DNA of 64,000 nucleotides from Aulostomus chinensis. Taxonomy: Eukaryota > Chordata > Actinopteri > Syngnathiformes > Aulostomidae. Under the pieces are notes generated by a model. The model had not been told where the DNA came from and made no database searches. It worked only from the letters and a program-made list of their open reading frames with translations. Position numbers and translations under genes: made by a program. Below are positions 25,016 through 37,589 of the stretch, piece after piece; position 1 is the stretch's first letter; every line of letters begins with the position of its first letter. The stretch spans positions 16,323,501 to 16,387,500 of the forward strand of contig JBBMOA010000013.1 of NCBI GenBank assembly GCA_037954235.1. The letters are read 5' to 3'.

Positions 25016-28000
25016 CTATCTGTACTTCCTCCCAGTGTTCTTCCTCTTCAGTGCTCGTATCCAGGCAGGTAGAACCGGCCTGCGCGCTGGTGCTGACTCC
25101 TCCATCACTTCCGGGTCCACCTCAGACTCTTGCTCCAGCAGAGAATCGTTCTCTTCCAACGAGACCTCCTCTGAGTCTGTAGCATTCGGATCCAGCTCCA
25201 CCGGTGGTATGGTTACCACCTCCTCTGAAAAATGAACCCGCCGATTCGCCTCGACTCGCCTCTGATCCAGAGAAGGATGCACAGAGTGAGAAAAGAAGTA
25301 ATTAACGATATAATGTTTACGAGAAATCCCTAAAATGGCATTCACTTGGTACATTTTCAAATTATTTACCTCTCCTTCCTAAGAGAGTCATTATTTTGGT
25401 GGTGTTTATTTGCCTGTCAGCAGGATCACGCAAATACTATGAGTTTCATTTTTGGCAAACATTTTCTAAGACAAACTTTTTTTTCATGTATGTCAACTTC
25501 AACCTCCTCTATCAGTAATATTTTAAAATCTAATTCCACAGGAACGCACTGTGAGACATGATCACTTACCCTCTTTGTCAACATTTCTATAGAGGCCTCT
25601 GAATCATGGGATATGGAGTGTTTGAGGACTCCCCGGGGTGCTGGAACACAAGGAGAAGACAAGGAGGGAGACAGAGGCGAAGAGTTGATGGCGACTGAGG
25701 GAGAGACGTTATATTGATGCAAATCTCCGGTTTCGTCCATGGCATGAATGCCTGTTGACGATCCTCCTGGAAAACAGGAGGACAAAACTGAGTTCCTCCC
25801 CCCTATAAGTCACGGGTTAGCCACACCCATCAATCTGGAAAATCTTTCTTCTGTAAAGTATGAAGATGATGCAGTTGCTTAAACCTGTTTCTGCTGCATT
25901 CACGTATCTAGTCTGGTTAGTTCGAAGCTCCTCAACTCTTCCCTGATAATGTCTCTTCCTGTTCAGATAGGCTCCGCTCCTCAGTGTTGAATTTTCCAGA
26001 ATATCTGCACGCTGCAAATATGCAAAGAAAACTTAAGGTAGGTCCTTATTGGTGATGAAGCTGATTGATTCAGCTAATTTCTGTGCATAAGAATAACAAT
26101 AATAATAATAATGATAATAATAATAATAATAAAACGTTGCTTCACAGGCGACGTCTCACCTCCACGTCGTAATATGTTCTTGGGTGTCGTCCCGGTTCCC
26201 TCTCTTCACACTGCATGTTTGATTGACCATCCTCCATCAGCTCAGATCGATCACCGTGAACATCCTCTGCTTGTTTTCCTTCTGTAACGTCCATGCTGAC
26301 TTGCTCCCTGCCGATGTTTGAAGCTGGTGATGACTCACTGCCCCGGAAGCTCCACTGGTGGTTCAAGCTTCCTGCTCGGCTCACAATTAAAGATGAATCC
26401 CGACCATCACGAGGATTTGGTGTGACTGGGGGTCGGCTCAGTGCTCTCTCACTGGCAGCGGTGGGGTTGAGGAACTTGGCCCACTCTTGACCTGTGACGA
26501 TCTCCTCCAGTAAGCTGAACGAGCCGAGGCCGAACTCAAAGTCACCGACAGACCTGGAACGAAAAATACCTCAATTGGCCATCAGTTTCAAAATCCTGGA
26601 CTGAAGAATGACCAGTCAGAACCTACTGAGCATGGGGGTGGAAGGGACAGCAGGGTGTTTTCCAGGCATAGACTCTAGTAAGCATCCTGCCCAGGTAGAA
26701 AAAAACCTGAATCCCACACTTATTTATGCTACCCCCTTTCCCCAAGCATGTCAGGTGTACGGTGAGAATAAATCATGTCAAAGAAGACAAATCTGCTGAC
26801 ATCCAAGCAAAAAAGAAAAAAAAAACATGTGTGTGATGTGTTGTGTTGTCTGGCTTCCGAACAGTGTCTCACAGATTAATGACACAAGCAGAATCAACCC
26901 TGCTGACCCGAAACAGACAAACGACGTAAGAAACGCGGCAGTAACAAATCAGTGAGCACAGCACGCTGTTGTAGTGGGAGAAGAGATCCATCATCCCTGC
27001 AGTCACCGACACAGCAGTTTAGTTTGGAGGCCTACGTTCACCTGCCCTGCTGCTGTTAATATTAAATGAAAATATGAAACCCACCCCAGTTGTTTCCAGT
27101 TTGAGTAATTCAAGTAAGCCTTCACAGTTACTCATCACCAAGTTCTTAACACGTTTCTGCCCAAATGTGACATGGATCAGGTGGACCCGATAGAAGTACT
27201 GTAAATGAAGAGTAAAATAAAACCGTGTAACTTAATGATGCCACTGGGTGGTGCTGCGACTAATCAAAGGGGTTTCTTCTTGGTCCAATCCACACCCCTC
27301 CATCAACTCAGCGATAACTGGTCTTTTCTTAATCCGCCTGACAGAAAAACACACGCCTTCAAAAAAAATGACCTCCCTGCAAGCAGCTTTATCCTATAAT
27401 TAATGAGTAAGTGTGTGTATCTGACAAATGTCAAACACAAGTATTTTGCTAACATCATTTCATGAACATTTTCTGCTTCATCATCATTCATGTACTTTAA
27501 CCTTTAGTTTGAAATACTGTACTTTATACTCCAATGTATTTATCTCATAATTACAGTCGAAATATTGAAACAGTAACCATGTATAATAATAATCTAGAGT
27601 TATACAGTAAATTCAAAGATCCCTGCTGAACTTGAAATACTTTTAATTCACTCCACCAATCCATCAACAGTAAAGTATAGTTTAACAAAAACATACATGA
27701 GGGCGGTTCGGCACCTTTTGAAACTTTTATTTTATGGAATATACATTTGTATTGAATTGTGAATCCAGGACTTTAACTTAATATGGTCTATTGTTACTCT
27801 GCAATATTGCAATTATTACTTAGCAAAGGTTTGAGCAAATTTTCCTTTTTCTCCTTGATAATGTTCCTTTATAAAGTTGTTTTATAGGAATGTGGGATAT
27901 TTTTTTTGCCAATGGTGGATATTTACTGATTTACATATTTGTTTATATGGTATTCATATATAACATTCTTAAAAAAAAAAAATCCTGAATTTGAAAAAGA

Positions 28001-29465
28001 GCAGCTTTCCTGTACTTCTAAAACATTTGTAAAAGATCAGATTGTATTTCTAATATTTTCTACCACTGCTGATGAGCAGAGAAGAAGAGGCTATCAGCCA
28101 TCACAGTGATACAGATGTAGTTAATTACATACCTGCTGGTACCAGTGACTTGCTGGTATGACTGCGCATCCCTAATTTACTGAAGGTTTGATTAGAGTGG
28201 CCTGATGATAGGTGCTGTCAGTGACACAGACGTGTTTGCCGCATCGGGTAAGAAAAATACCAGTCTGACAAATGTCAGTTGTAGTTGGAAATGTTTCCAA
28301 AATATCTCACATATCTTCGTAGTGTCGACGACAGGAGTGAATGTTTAGCTTGTGTCACGCTGACTGCTGGACTAGTTTGAATGCATTTTCACTTCCCTAG
28401 GACGGCCTTTTAGGTGATTACCTGATGTGTGTGTCACCGGTGGCGTCCTCTGAGTGTGAGGCAGGGGTTTCAGTGGGATCGGTGCTGTTTAATGACGGCG
28501 CGGTCTTCTCTCCAGCCTTACTGGATGAGTTGATCAGATTGTCTGGTGCCAGCAGCTGATTCTGTGGTGAAATCTGCTGAGAACAACAATTACTTGTTCA
28601 TTTTTTTTTTTTAGTTTTGACAAATAGAATGTGAGCCTGATTAGAGCGCTCAACTCACTTGCTCATTCGTCTGCTCTAGCCTGTCCTCCTCTTTGACCTT
28701 TTTGCCCAAACTCCCCCGCCTGTCCATCCACCTCTCCTTGATCTTCTGAGTCCACCTCCTGGTTTTATTCTCGGAGGATCGCTGTTTCCTTCTAAACATG
28801 TTGCTGGCTGTATTTTGGCTCATTGGAACCATCTGCATGTCTTTAGTTTGAGCCAAAGATCCTCCATTTCCCACATGCAACACTTTTTTTTCTTGACCTT
28901 CCGTGTCAGGATCTGTTGTCTTCAATGACCATTCATATATTCTGGGTCTAAACCCCTGGTTCTGGTCCTGATCCTGTCCGATGGCTGTGTCTTTATATCC
29001 AACTATATTTCTCAAACTCCCTGTTGCCTCTTGTATTTCTCTATCAGTCCTCTCAGAGGAAGGGCTATCAGCATTGTTCTGTAATTCCACAGGAAACAGT
29101 TGCCCTGTTCCCATCAAGCTGATCCCAGACACTGTCTTCTCACCCCTGTCAGTGTCACTGTTGTCTTTCTGGGAGGGAAAGGAAATGTGACCACTATCCT
29201 GGTCACCACTGTGAACTGGTTGTAGTTTTTCTCCTTCTTTATGGCCAAAGCTACCATCCACAGCTGAGGGGACACCATTTGTAGAAATGCTGTTTAGTTT
29301 GTGGAGCTCGGAGGCTCCACTCGCTCCATCTTTCCCCCACATGGTTGCAGTTGGTCCATCTGTGTGCAGACACGCCTGCCTCTCTCTGCCTGGCTGGAGC
29401 TTCAGTCTCTGCAGCATGGACTGCAGCAAGGCCTGACTGTCTCTTGGGTTGTCTGACTGAGACAT
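25016..29465 (-). CDS. Tankyrase-binding-protein-like protein (TNKS1BP1-like), short form
   Basis: A minus-strand gene of six consecutive in-phase exons: 29465-28659, 28576-28422, 26553-26160, 26011-25885, 25766-25570, 25261-25016, giving 641 residues from the ATG at 29465. That ATG directly follows an acceptor (TTCCTAG|ATG), so an untranslated or coding exon lies upstream. Most of the protein looks disordered and charged. Three blocks resemble the C-terminal part of mammalian TNKS1BP1: SLLEEIVTGQEW, then ADILENSTLRSGAYLNRKR (family pattern D-IL-S--YRS-A-L-RKR), and the terminal LPAWIRALKRK. Its position beside p2rx3 and ssrp1 matches human P2RX3-SSRP1-TNKS1BP1. ANRRVHFSEE contains an RVxF-type protein phosphatase 1 docking motif, and GVLKHSISHDSEASIEM precedes it. 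Human TNKS1BP1 is far longer (over 1700 residues), so this is a reduced orthologue, a related family member (KIAA1671-type), or a 5'-incomplete model. The exon structure is secure; the name is inference. Confidence 0.6.
26095..26133. repeat. (AAT)n microsatellite
   Basis: A trinucleotide repeat in the intron just 3' (on the minus strand) of the exon ending at 26160. Confidence 0.85.
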
Positions 29466-31080
29466 CTAGGAACAAAACTTAAGCGTATTCAATCCAAAAA
29501 TGTATTAGTCCATGTGAAAGATGAAACAGGGTCAGAATCTCTCCAGTCTTATGTGATATACAGCTTAAAACAGAAGCTGGAAACCACGCCAGACTACATG
29601 GACTAAGAGTGAAACATGTCGCCCTTCAGTGGTAAGAGGTGCCCTGCGATGGCTGTTCCATTCAGTTTCCATGATCTTTTCTCTCGTTTCACAACCTCAG
29701 TGTCAGGGTCTCAACTTCAATGTCAAGTTTCTCAGCTTCAGTAACATCCACTTTCCTCCTCAGCTTAGAAAGTTATTCCACATTTTCTTCGTGAGCTGTT
29801 TCTTCTTGTACATCCCGTTTTGTTGCATCTCTCAAGATTCTAAAACGAAATCTGTTTCTTGTGTTGCTTCAGAGCTGCTCCAAACACACGTCCTCCATGT
29901 TGCTCCAGCATTTTCAGAAACATCTGTAGTTTCAATCCACAGAAATTGTTTCACCTCCTCTTCAGACATAATAGGAGGAGAAACAGCGTATAACAGCGTT
30001 CCTCAGAGTATGAACACTGAAGCAGACCAACAAGAAAGACCAGTGAGGCAAGATAATTGTGCATTGACAGTCTCTCTCTCTCTCCCTCTCTCTCTGGCCA
30101 CTTTTCTATTTGTCCTCCTCCCTATTTGCCCCTATTTCTTTCCCTGGTTGCCTTTCTCACACATGCACACCACCCTCTTTCCTCCCACCATGACCCCTGA
30201 ATGGTAATTACAGGGCATTCTGGAGAGCACTAGCTATTTCTGTACTTTCAGAATGTTAGAAAAAAAAATGCCTTCAGTGACCTTTTGAGTTCAGGAACTC
30301 TGCTGTCTTTCTTGGTGAACTAAAAATATGAATAGGTCTTAACTGTTGGTGGTGAAGAATATGGGCTTATTCAGATTCAGTGAAACAACAGCACAAAATT
30401 GAAAAGGGTACTCCAACAAAATCTGCCAGATACTAATGTTTTTCAACTAGATTTACAGATTGTAGAGTTAAAACATAAATTAATTCATTTTAAATTTTAT
30501 TTTTAACTTCTATATTGATCATAATGTAAACTGAAATTGTTTTTTGGCATAAAAAGGACAAAAGACAGCCTACACACACAAGTAAGAGAAAAAAAATGAT
30601 TAAAGCCAGATTTATATGATGAAAATTAATTAAATATATTGATCAGATTGGGTGTTTTGCAAGTGAATCAAACTACTCAGATTTTCATATAACATAATGC
30701 TCTGTCATGAATATAAAGTATGTCTTGCAAGGGTTTGGATAAACACTCGGCAAAATATAGAATTATTAATGAATGTGTGATCCTAAATGTGTGTAACCAG
30801 GATATTCAGGTATCAAATAAATGCAATGAATTAAAAAGTGCCCAATCCACCTCTAAAATAACAGGTTAAATCTGCGAAGACTATTCTTCAATCAAAGGAC
30901 CCTCCTTCTCTCGATGTTTTGAAATTATTGAGAATTATTTACTGTAATGATACTTTTGTCACCCATCATTCTTATTGACTAGATTCAAGAGTAACACGCT
31001 AACATAAACGTCTTCAGGGTGCATTGTATCCAAAATCTACTACTTTCAACTGCAGTCTACTGCACATGCGTGCAGTAAAA
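29466..31080. other. Region between the TNKS1BP1-like gene and rad9a
   Basis: It must contain at least one upstream exon of the minus-strand gene, because its first coding exon starts at an acceptor, but I could not place that exon. A 193-codon open frame at 29629-30207 (+) lacks recognisable similarity and I do not call it a gene. The rest is AT-rich. Confidence 0.45.
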
Positions 31081-31366
31081 CACGCCCCTTAGACTTCCCG
31101 TCTCTCTTATTGGTCCATAGTACGGAACCGCATGATGGCGGCGTAAACAACGTTACACTCGGCGCTAAACACTCCGTTGGGTCGCTATCGCGTTTGTTCT
31201 CAAAAGTAAAGCTCCTTCAGACGAAGTATGTGTACAGTGCAAGGACACTTTCCCCCAGTGTGGAATTGGCCAACGGTTTCCTTCTCCCTTGCGTTTAGGT
31301 GCTAGCTTCGGCTAACTTAATTCGTAACCTCGGTTGCTAAATTAACATTAACAGTACTTTACGGAA
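31081..31366 (+). promoter_or_regulatory. rad9a: rad9a promoter region
   Basis: Within 290 bp of the start codon I see a GC/CACCC-type box (CACGCCCC, 31081-31088), an inverted CCAAT box (ATTGG, 31109-31113) and a YY1-like ATGGCGGC (31135-31142). There is no TATA box. This is a plausible TATA-less housekeeping promoter; it could also serve the divergent minus-strand gene. Confidence 0.5.
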
Positions 31367-31472
31367 ATGGACTGCACCGTTACGGGCTGGAACGTAAAAG
31401 GTAGCAAATATTTCTTCCCCTTTCTGTGTATTAAGTAACAGCAACCTACTTCTGTTAGTACGTCATTATAAT

Positions 31473-31533
<61 letters not shown>

Positions 31534-31706
31534 ACCGTTCAGTGCTGGCCAAAGCCATCCACTCCCTGTCCAGGGTCGGTGATGAGCTGTATGTAGAACC
31601 TCAGGATGACGGGGTGAGCTTATCTGGTGGCGCACCAACACTTGCTCCTCCTCTCATGGTTTTGACGGGTTGTTTCCCGTATGAGGCACTTTTAATAAAA
31701 ATGACT

Positions 31707-31765
<59 letters not shown>

Positions 31766-34700
31766 CTCTGTCTTGTAGCTGTCCCTGCGGTCTGTGAACT
31801 CCTCTCGGTCGGCATATGCTTGCTTCCTGTTTGCACCACTCTTCTTCACCAGGTGAAAATTGTGTGTTATGACGGAGTGAGCATCATCTTTATTTTTTTT
31901 TCTGCCATCTAGAGCAACTTCACTTCACTACTTTTTTTTTCCCCCTCCATGTTTTATTCACAGATACGCCATTCCCAGTGGGCACACCTTCCGCTGCAAG
32001 ATGTTAATAAAGGTGTGTTAAGAGAGAGCAATCCTAAATGTGCATCAGTGAATCGTTAGCAGTTTTAATTCGAGCTGTCATTATGAAGAAAGATGGCAAC
32101 ACTTAGCTTGGAAAAAGGCAACTTTTTATGATATTTAAATTTACTTTAGTTTTGTTTTTCATGCGGAATCTGCATGTTTTGACCCTTGGTCATTAATTTC
32201 TCTCCATTGCTCCCCAGCTTTCACAAAGCACATCATATCTGGGTGTCAGAAATGACGGGAGAGGATGTCCAGTGCAACCAAGTGGTCTTATTACAATTAA
32301 TGTATTAAAATAGCCAACATTGCAAGAGTTGATTTAATCTCCACCCTTTACAAGCTGATTATTAAATGGTCCTTGGCTTTCTGATATCATCTTAAATGCT
32401 GTCTTTCCTGTCATGATGCCGCTGTGGTTCAGCCTTTGTGGTTAACGTTCTTGCAACTTTTGCAAAACATTTGTGTTTTCTTGTTTGAACTTGGCACTCA
32501 TTTTTCAGGTTAACACATTCATCACCAAGCAGCTGTGTTGCCACGTGTTTAAAAAGTGAGACCCTTTTTGAGTCACAACTCCCCAGAGTCATCGTGTTGG
32601 TTCTTGGGAACCCCCGCCCTTTAGTGCACACTGAAATTGTTTGAGTAACAGAACAAATGATGACTTCCATTTTGGCTCTGGATTTTAGGTTTATTTAAAT
32701 AAATAAGCATTTAAAAAGCATAGAAATAAATGCATCGTCATATAATGTAGGAAACTGGGTGTGTTGATATGTAAAAATTAACACTATAGCTTTATTGTCT
32801 TTTAGGTCTTAGTTGAAGAACTGTTTTCATATTTTAAAGGCAGGTAATGTTTGCCTTTCACACTCTTAATAAGATTCTATGCCAGTACACACGATAATTA
32901 ATTAACATGATTAACACCAGGATATTGCAGGTGGCAATGACATTATTTTATATATGTAAATGTTCTCATGAATACTCAGAGTGTGCAGGCAGTGTTCAGA
33001 TCTCTGGCATCCTTGGAGAAAACGGTGGAAAAGTGTCACATTGCGTTAGACGAGCAGAAGAACCGCCTCACCTTCACCCTGCACTGCAAACACGGTATGC
33101 CGATTCACTTTCTCGATCATTTACTGACATTGTTGGATGTCAGTTTGTCGAATCTCACTCAGACTGAATGTTTTATTGATGGAGGCACATCCTGAAGTGT
33201 TTCTGTTGTGTTTTCTTTGCAGGTTTGTTGAAGACACACAACCTGTCATTCCAGGACAGCGAAAGCTTGCAGGCGGTGTTTGATAGGGACTGCTATGCTA
33301 ACGTATTTAGAGCCCAGCCCAAGTTAGTGAAATGTTCCTGAAATTCCTTTTCAAAAAACTGGATATTTAAAAGTGTGGAGAATGTTGTCCCTTAAACTGC
33401 TGATGGAGATGCAACTGCAATAAACTCAATAATCGGCTCAGCAAAGTGTTTCTTTGACTCTGACTAGCTCCTGTTTGTTTCCTGTCAGGCTGCTGGTGGA
33501 CACAGTGGTGCATTTCCCCCCGTCTCTGGAAGAAGTAACCATGTCAGTGAGTGATGCGCGGATGTGGGTCAGGAATCACGTGGAAGACGAAGCTGGTGAG
33601 GCGCCTCTGCTCTCCGTATTTGTACTTAAAAATAAGAAAAAAGTTGTTTTACAAACTGCTCTTAGATTGTTTCATTTATCACTTCATTTACAGGCTAATT
33701 TAATGTTTACAATTTTAAAAAAATCAGTAATTGCTGTCTTTTTCTTTTTACATATTGCAGTAAAAAGAAGTGATGAACCTGTAGTGTCACTGTGATGTAA
33801 CGAGGACTTGTAGTTAAGTCTTGGCTGTTTTAACAGAGTTCGTAAAGTTTATTTCACTTTCCACTTTTGTTCTTTTTCTATTTCCTGCCTCAGAACAGTC
33901 CAAAGCCATGCTGACAGAGTTGTGTCTTGCGTCAGATGAGTTTGACCATTTCGCTGTAAAAGCTCACAACAGCATCACTTTCTGTCTGAAAGAGCTCCGG
34001 GTGAGGCACGACGGAATAAAAGAACAAGATTAATCTAGTTGTAGAAAGGGGAGGAGAGCTGTAAGAACTTTTTAGCCATATTTTGTGGTTTGAAGACATC
34101 TTGCTTTGCCATCATTTCTCTTGCAGGGTCTTTTATTATTCGCAGAATCTACAGGTCTCCCAATTTCTATGTACTTTGATGAGCCGGGCAGGTGAGCATA
34201 TTCGCAACTGTGATCATGTAATTTTTATCACACATGTCACCTTCGTGTACTAACATGTACATTTTGTGTGTATCAGTCCAGTGGTGCTATCAGTAACAGA
34301 CAGTGTCCTGGAGGGGAACTTTGTTCTGGCCACGCTCTCGGATGATGCCAGCCTCCATAAAAACAGCGGCAAAAGGTAACAAATAGAGAAAACTAAAGCA
34401 GCAGTTTGTCAGTGAAACAGAAAATGATCAAAGTCAAAATGAAAGTAAAACTATTTGGCTGATAATTAATGTTCATCTTTGACAGGTAGGAAATTCTACA
34501 CTTTTATTCTCAAAGGTACTACGCCCCCTGGTGGCAGATCAAAGTGCTCAGCCAATACTTTGAAATCTGTTGCATCTTCACTCATCAGCGAGTTAAATGC
34601 GGATTGTTTCCTTCCTGGAATCAGACATAAACTACAAATATGACTTTCATAATCATATTCAACTCAAATGTTACTTCCAGTGTTTCCCAGCCAACTGCCA

Positions 34701-37332
34701 AATATAGGAGAGAGATGCATGATGTCGTGCATTTGGTATGGTCCCTATGGAGTTTTGCTATGAAAATTGACTCTGTACACATTTTATATGACTTTATTAA
34801 ATTGAAGGCAGCTGAATCATTAAAAAGGAATCCATTTTTTTCCCCAGGAAGACTTTTTGTTTTATTTTCTTCCTCATTTATGTCATATCTCTCTCCCTTA
34901 CTCATAACCATCTGCTCTGCTGCTCAGAGGCCGCACGCCACCGCCGCCCCCTCCTGATGACTTTATGAATGATGACATAGATTCTTACCTCATCGCCATG
35001 GACACCAGCATTGCGCCAGGTCCGTCATCTGTGGGTCCACCCACATCAACATTGGCTAATCCTACATGTTCGAAACCGCCTGATGTATCCAGTCATAGAG
35101 CGCTGCTACGCCATGGAGAGGAAGAGGAGGAGGAGGAGGACAGTGATACTGATGGACCGCCCAACAAGAAGGTTTGGTTCAGCTTTTACAGGAAGTGAAA
35201 TGATACTTTCCACCTGCAAAAACCTGTCTTGCAAAGTTTATTTGTCTGATTTCTGGTCAAAAATTTAATTTGACATGAGACAGAATTACACAAGTGTTAT
35301 TTATGGAGGATGAAGGAACTTGTTTTTTAGGGCTAAGCAATTTTATCAATTCTGCAATATATATATCGATATTTTGTTTCCCTAGAGAGGATAGATTTTT
35401 CTGCTGCAAGTATTGATACATTCAGCCCCATTCCCATGTCCTGCACTTTGCAGGAAGTAGTTCCCGTTTGCATTCCACATGTACTCCCTGCAAAATCTCT
35501 TATCTGTCGTAGCCTGGGCCCATAACCTGTTGGCAGGCTGTATTCTCCTGCAGCGGCGATGGATAACTGTCGTTTGGCTAGAGTCGTACTAATCACTACC
35601 ACTCGAGCTCTCTGGAGAACAACAACCGTCTTTTATTCTTCGCTCATCAAGGCAAAAAACAAAGTCGACAGTGAACCCTGGTGGGCTCCCAGTGGTAACT
35701 ACAACAACCTGAAATTCACAGTACAGAAGCACAGTCACACATAACATGTCCTACCTCAACATAGACGTTTAAATAACTGCTAATAGACGTCTATTTATGG
35801 ACGTCTAATTGACGTCTATTTACAGATGTCTAATTGACGTCTATTTACGGAGGTCTATTTATGGATGTCTAATCGACGTCCAATAGACGTCTATTTATGT
35901 GGGCCACTTGCTCTTCCTTTCGTTCAAGGCGTTTCCTCGGCTCACCGATGTTAGCTTGCTACTTTAGCTGGTTGTGGTAACTGCCGCAGTTCCCGCCTGC
36001 ATTTCACATGTACTCCTTGCAAACTCTCTTATCTGTTGTAGCCTGGGCCCATAACCTGCTGGGAGGCTCTATTCTCCTGCAGTGAAGATAGATAACTCTC
36101 GTTTGGCAAGAATCGTACTCAGTGATCCCTCTAATTTCTCATGTGTCTGGGCATACACACAAGCTTCCTGAGCACACTGAGGATCAATGTGAGCAACATC
36201 AGTTGTGCAGCTGTGGCCACACACCTGTTCAACACCAAGGAGCATAGCAAGTTACATGGTTTATTAAAAGAATCAAATTACAGCAGCAATTTCTGTTAGT
36301 TTACTTTTAATATTTTCAGGGGTTCACAACTCAACCGCTGAGCTACTGTCACCGTCTCTTATCTCTGCTGCACTGTTTTTAGCGAGCTAACCTGCACAGT
36401 GCCACAGCGCATATGGGCAGGCCAGATACACAAGCACTGTCAATGCTATGATTGCCTGCGTAGCCTAAGTGAACCGTATCGTATCATTGGCTGGACACCT
36501 GTCACTCACCAAATTTATGCGCTGCGTAGATTTTCTGGTGCTCTGAGAATGTGCGCAAGTGTGCAGTTTAGAGGGAACATTGGCGGTGAGTGTAAATCCA
36601 GCGCTTGCATGCTTAAACACAGATGTGTGGGAGCATTTTGGGTTCAAAAACAAAAAGGAAAGCGTCGTACTACTATTACTTAAAAAAAACAACAAGAAGT
36701 TCATATAAAAATATTGTTTGTCTTGGAGGACAAAACTAAAGAGGTTAATGCAAATTGTGGAAAAGCGAAAGGAAACCGATACCTGAAGATGAAAAGAATT
36801 ACCAGGATTTTCCAATCCCTCAATTGTGTTGCCATTTATTTTAGTTCAACTCAAAACTTTATTTTCCAAAGTATCCCAAAGAAGAGGAACACAGAGCTCG
36901 AACATGGCAGACACATAAATTATCAGCAATGTGTTGAAGTCCTCAAAAATTCTAATGTAATGGGTTTTAAAAGCCGCTTAAAACATCTCACCATCCCCTG
37001 CACTCACTCTTTACCCATACACAATTAGTTCCCAACCACCAGGAAACTACAGGATGTTCACAATCTGTAAATCTGCCGTGATTATTTTAGGATACACAGA
37101 TGATTCGGGCAATCAGCAAGAGGGTGTCAAGTCACAGATTTATTTAGGTGACAAACCAGCAGAAAAAAAGAAATTCCACTCTAAAGTTTTTTTTCCCCGT
37201 GTCATCCTCACACAGTTCTGTTCCTTGTTCTTTGGATCGGTTCTTCCTTCGTCCCCTCAGATGATGACTCAGCCGCTGACGAGTCAGGAAGTGCTTGCCA
37301 GTGACAGTGAAGATGACGCTCCAGTGGACTGA
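31367..37332 (+). CDS. rad9a: Cell-cycle checkpoint clamp component RAD9A
   Basis: RAD9A forms the PCNA-like 9-1-1 clamp with RAD1 and HUS1, loaded at damaged DNA to activate ATR through TOPBP1. Twelve coding exons: 31367-31400, 31543-31613, 31779-31852, 31964-32012, 32980-33094, 33223-33322, 33489-33595, 33894-34000, 34127-34191, 34277-34375, 34928-35171, 37216-37332. Phases agree and give 393 residues (human 391). Recognisable blocks: VLAKAIHSLSRVGDELY, RSAYACFLFAPLFF, SLASLEKTVEKC, KTHNLSFQDSESLQAVFD, ITFCLKELRGLL, GNFVLATLSDD, DDFMNDDIDSYLIAMDT, and a basic patch followed by SLFFGSVL. The C-terminus (SQEVLASDSEDD) is an acidic serine site comparable to the casein-kinase-2 phosphosite in the mammalian tail that recruits TOPBP1. 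Exon 2 lies between two microsatellites, and the 2-kb last intron holds repeats. It converges on tbc1d10c. Confidence 0.96.
31474..31533. repeat. (TC)n(TG)n microsatellite upstream of rad9a exon 2
   Basis: CT repeats followed by a short TG run, ending 9 bp before the exon that starts at 31543. The CT part can serve as the polypyrimidine tract. Confidence 0.92.
31710..31763. repeat. (TG)n microsatellite upstream of rad9a exon 3
   Basis: About 54 bp of TG, ending some 15 bp before the exon 3 acceptor. Confidence 0.95.
35459..35590. repeat. 132-bp direct repeat, left copy
   Basis: It runs from AGTTCCCGTTTGCATTCC to TCGTACT and recurs at 35988-36119 with equal length and few mismatches. Both copies contain GTAGCCTGGGCCCATAACCTG. 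They lie in the last rad9a intron. Confidence 0.8.
35783..35900. repeat. GACGTC minisatellite, about 25-bp period
   Basis: Tandem, partly palindromic units built on GACGTCTATTTA and GGACGTCTAATT, about four to five degenerate units. It lies between the two 132-bp direct repeats. Confidence 0.85.
35988..36119. repeat. 132-bp direct repeat, right copy
   Basis: The second copy of 35459-35590. It ends exactly where the TIR-like element at 36120 begins. Confidence 0.8.
36120..36582. mobile_element. hAT-like non-autonomous DNA element in a rad9a intron
   Basis: The 5' end CAGTGATCCCTCTAA (36120-36134) and 3' end TTAGAGGGAACATTG (36568-36582) are inverted repeats matching at 13 of 15 positions. 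Starting with CAGTG is typical of hAT terminal repeats. No transposase frame is present. An exact 8-bp target duplication is not visible at 36583-36590; a TCGTACT matching the left flank recurs at 36665-36671, so the true boundary is uncertain. Confidence 0.6.
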
Positions 37333-37589
37333 TGGAATGCGTGTGTTTTACACCACGTCTCATGGATGAGCCTCGAACTCTTCCAACCTGAACACATGCT
37401 GGGTTGTTGTTTTGGGGTAAATTATGCAAAGACTGCCTACAGTCCAGACCAGGACCAGCACTTCTTTTGTATAATAGTGTGCTCCATGTTTTTTCATTGG
37501 ACAATAATGTGAATAGTGAACTCATGGCATCATGAGAAGCACTTCCTGTTTGTTTTTGTCTTCAAGATGCAGTGAATGAAGTTCCTTTG

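Noticed and set aside
25570..26011. Possible reading of the TNKS1BP1-like exons as unrelated chance frames
   Set aside because: All six exons have acceptor and donor sites and consistent phases, including a phase-1 junction at 25885/25766, which chance would not give.
29629..30207. A 192-residue open frame on the plus strand between the TNKS1BP1-like gene and rad9a
   Set aside because: It has no recognisable domain or splice context and is rich in hydrophobic stretches from pyrimidine-rich sequence. The minus strand has only frame-broken Glu/Lys-rich patches, so a decayed exon is possible but unproven.
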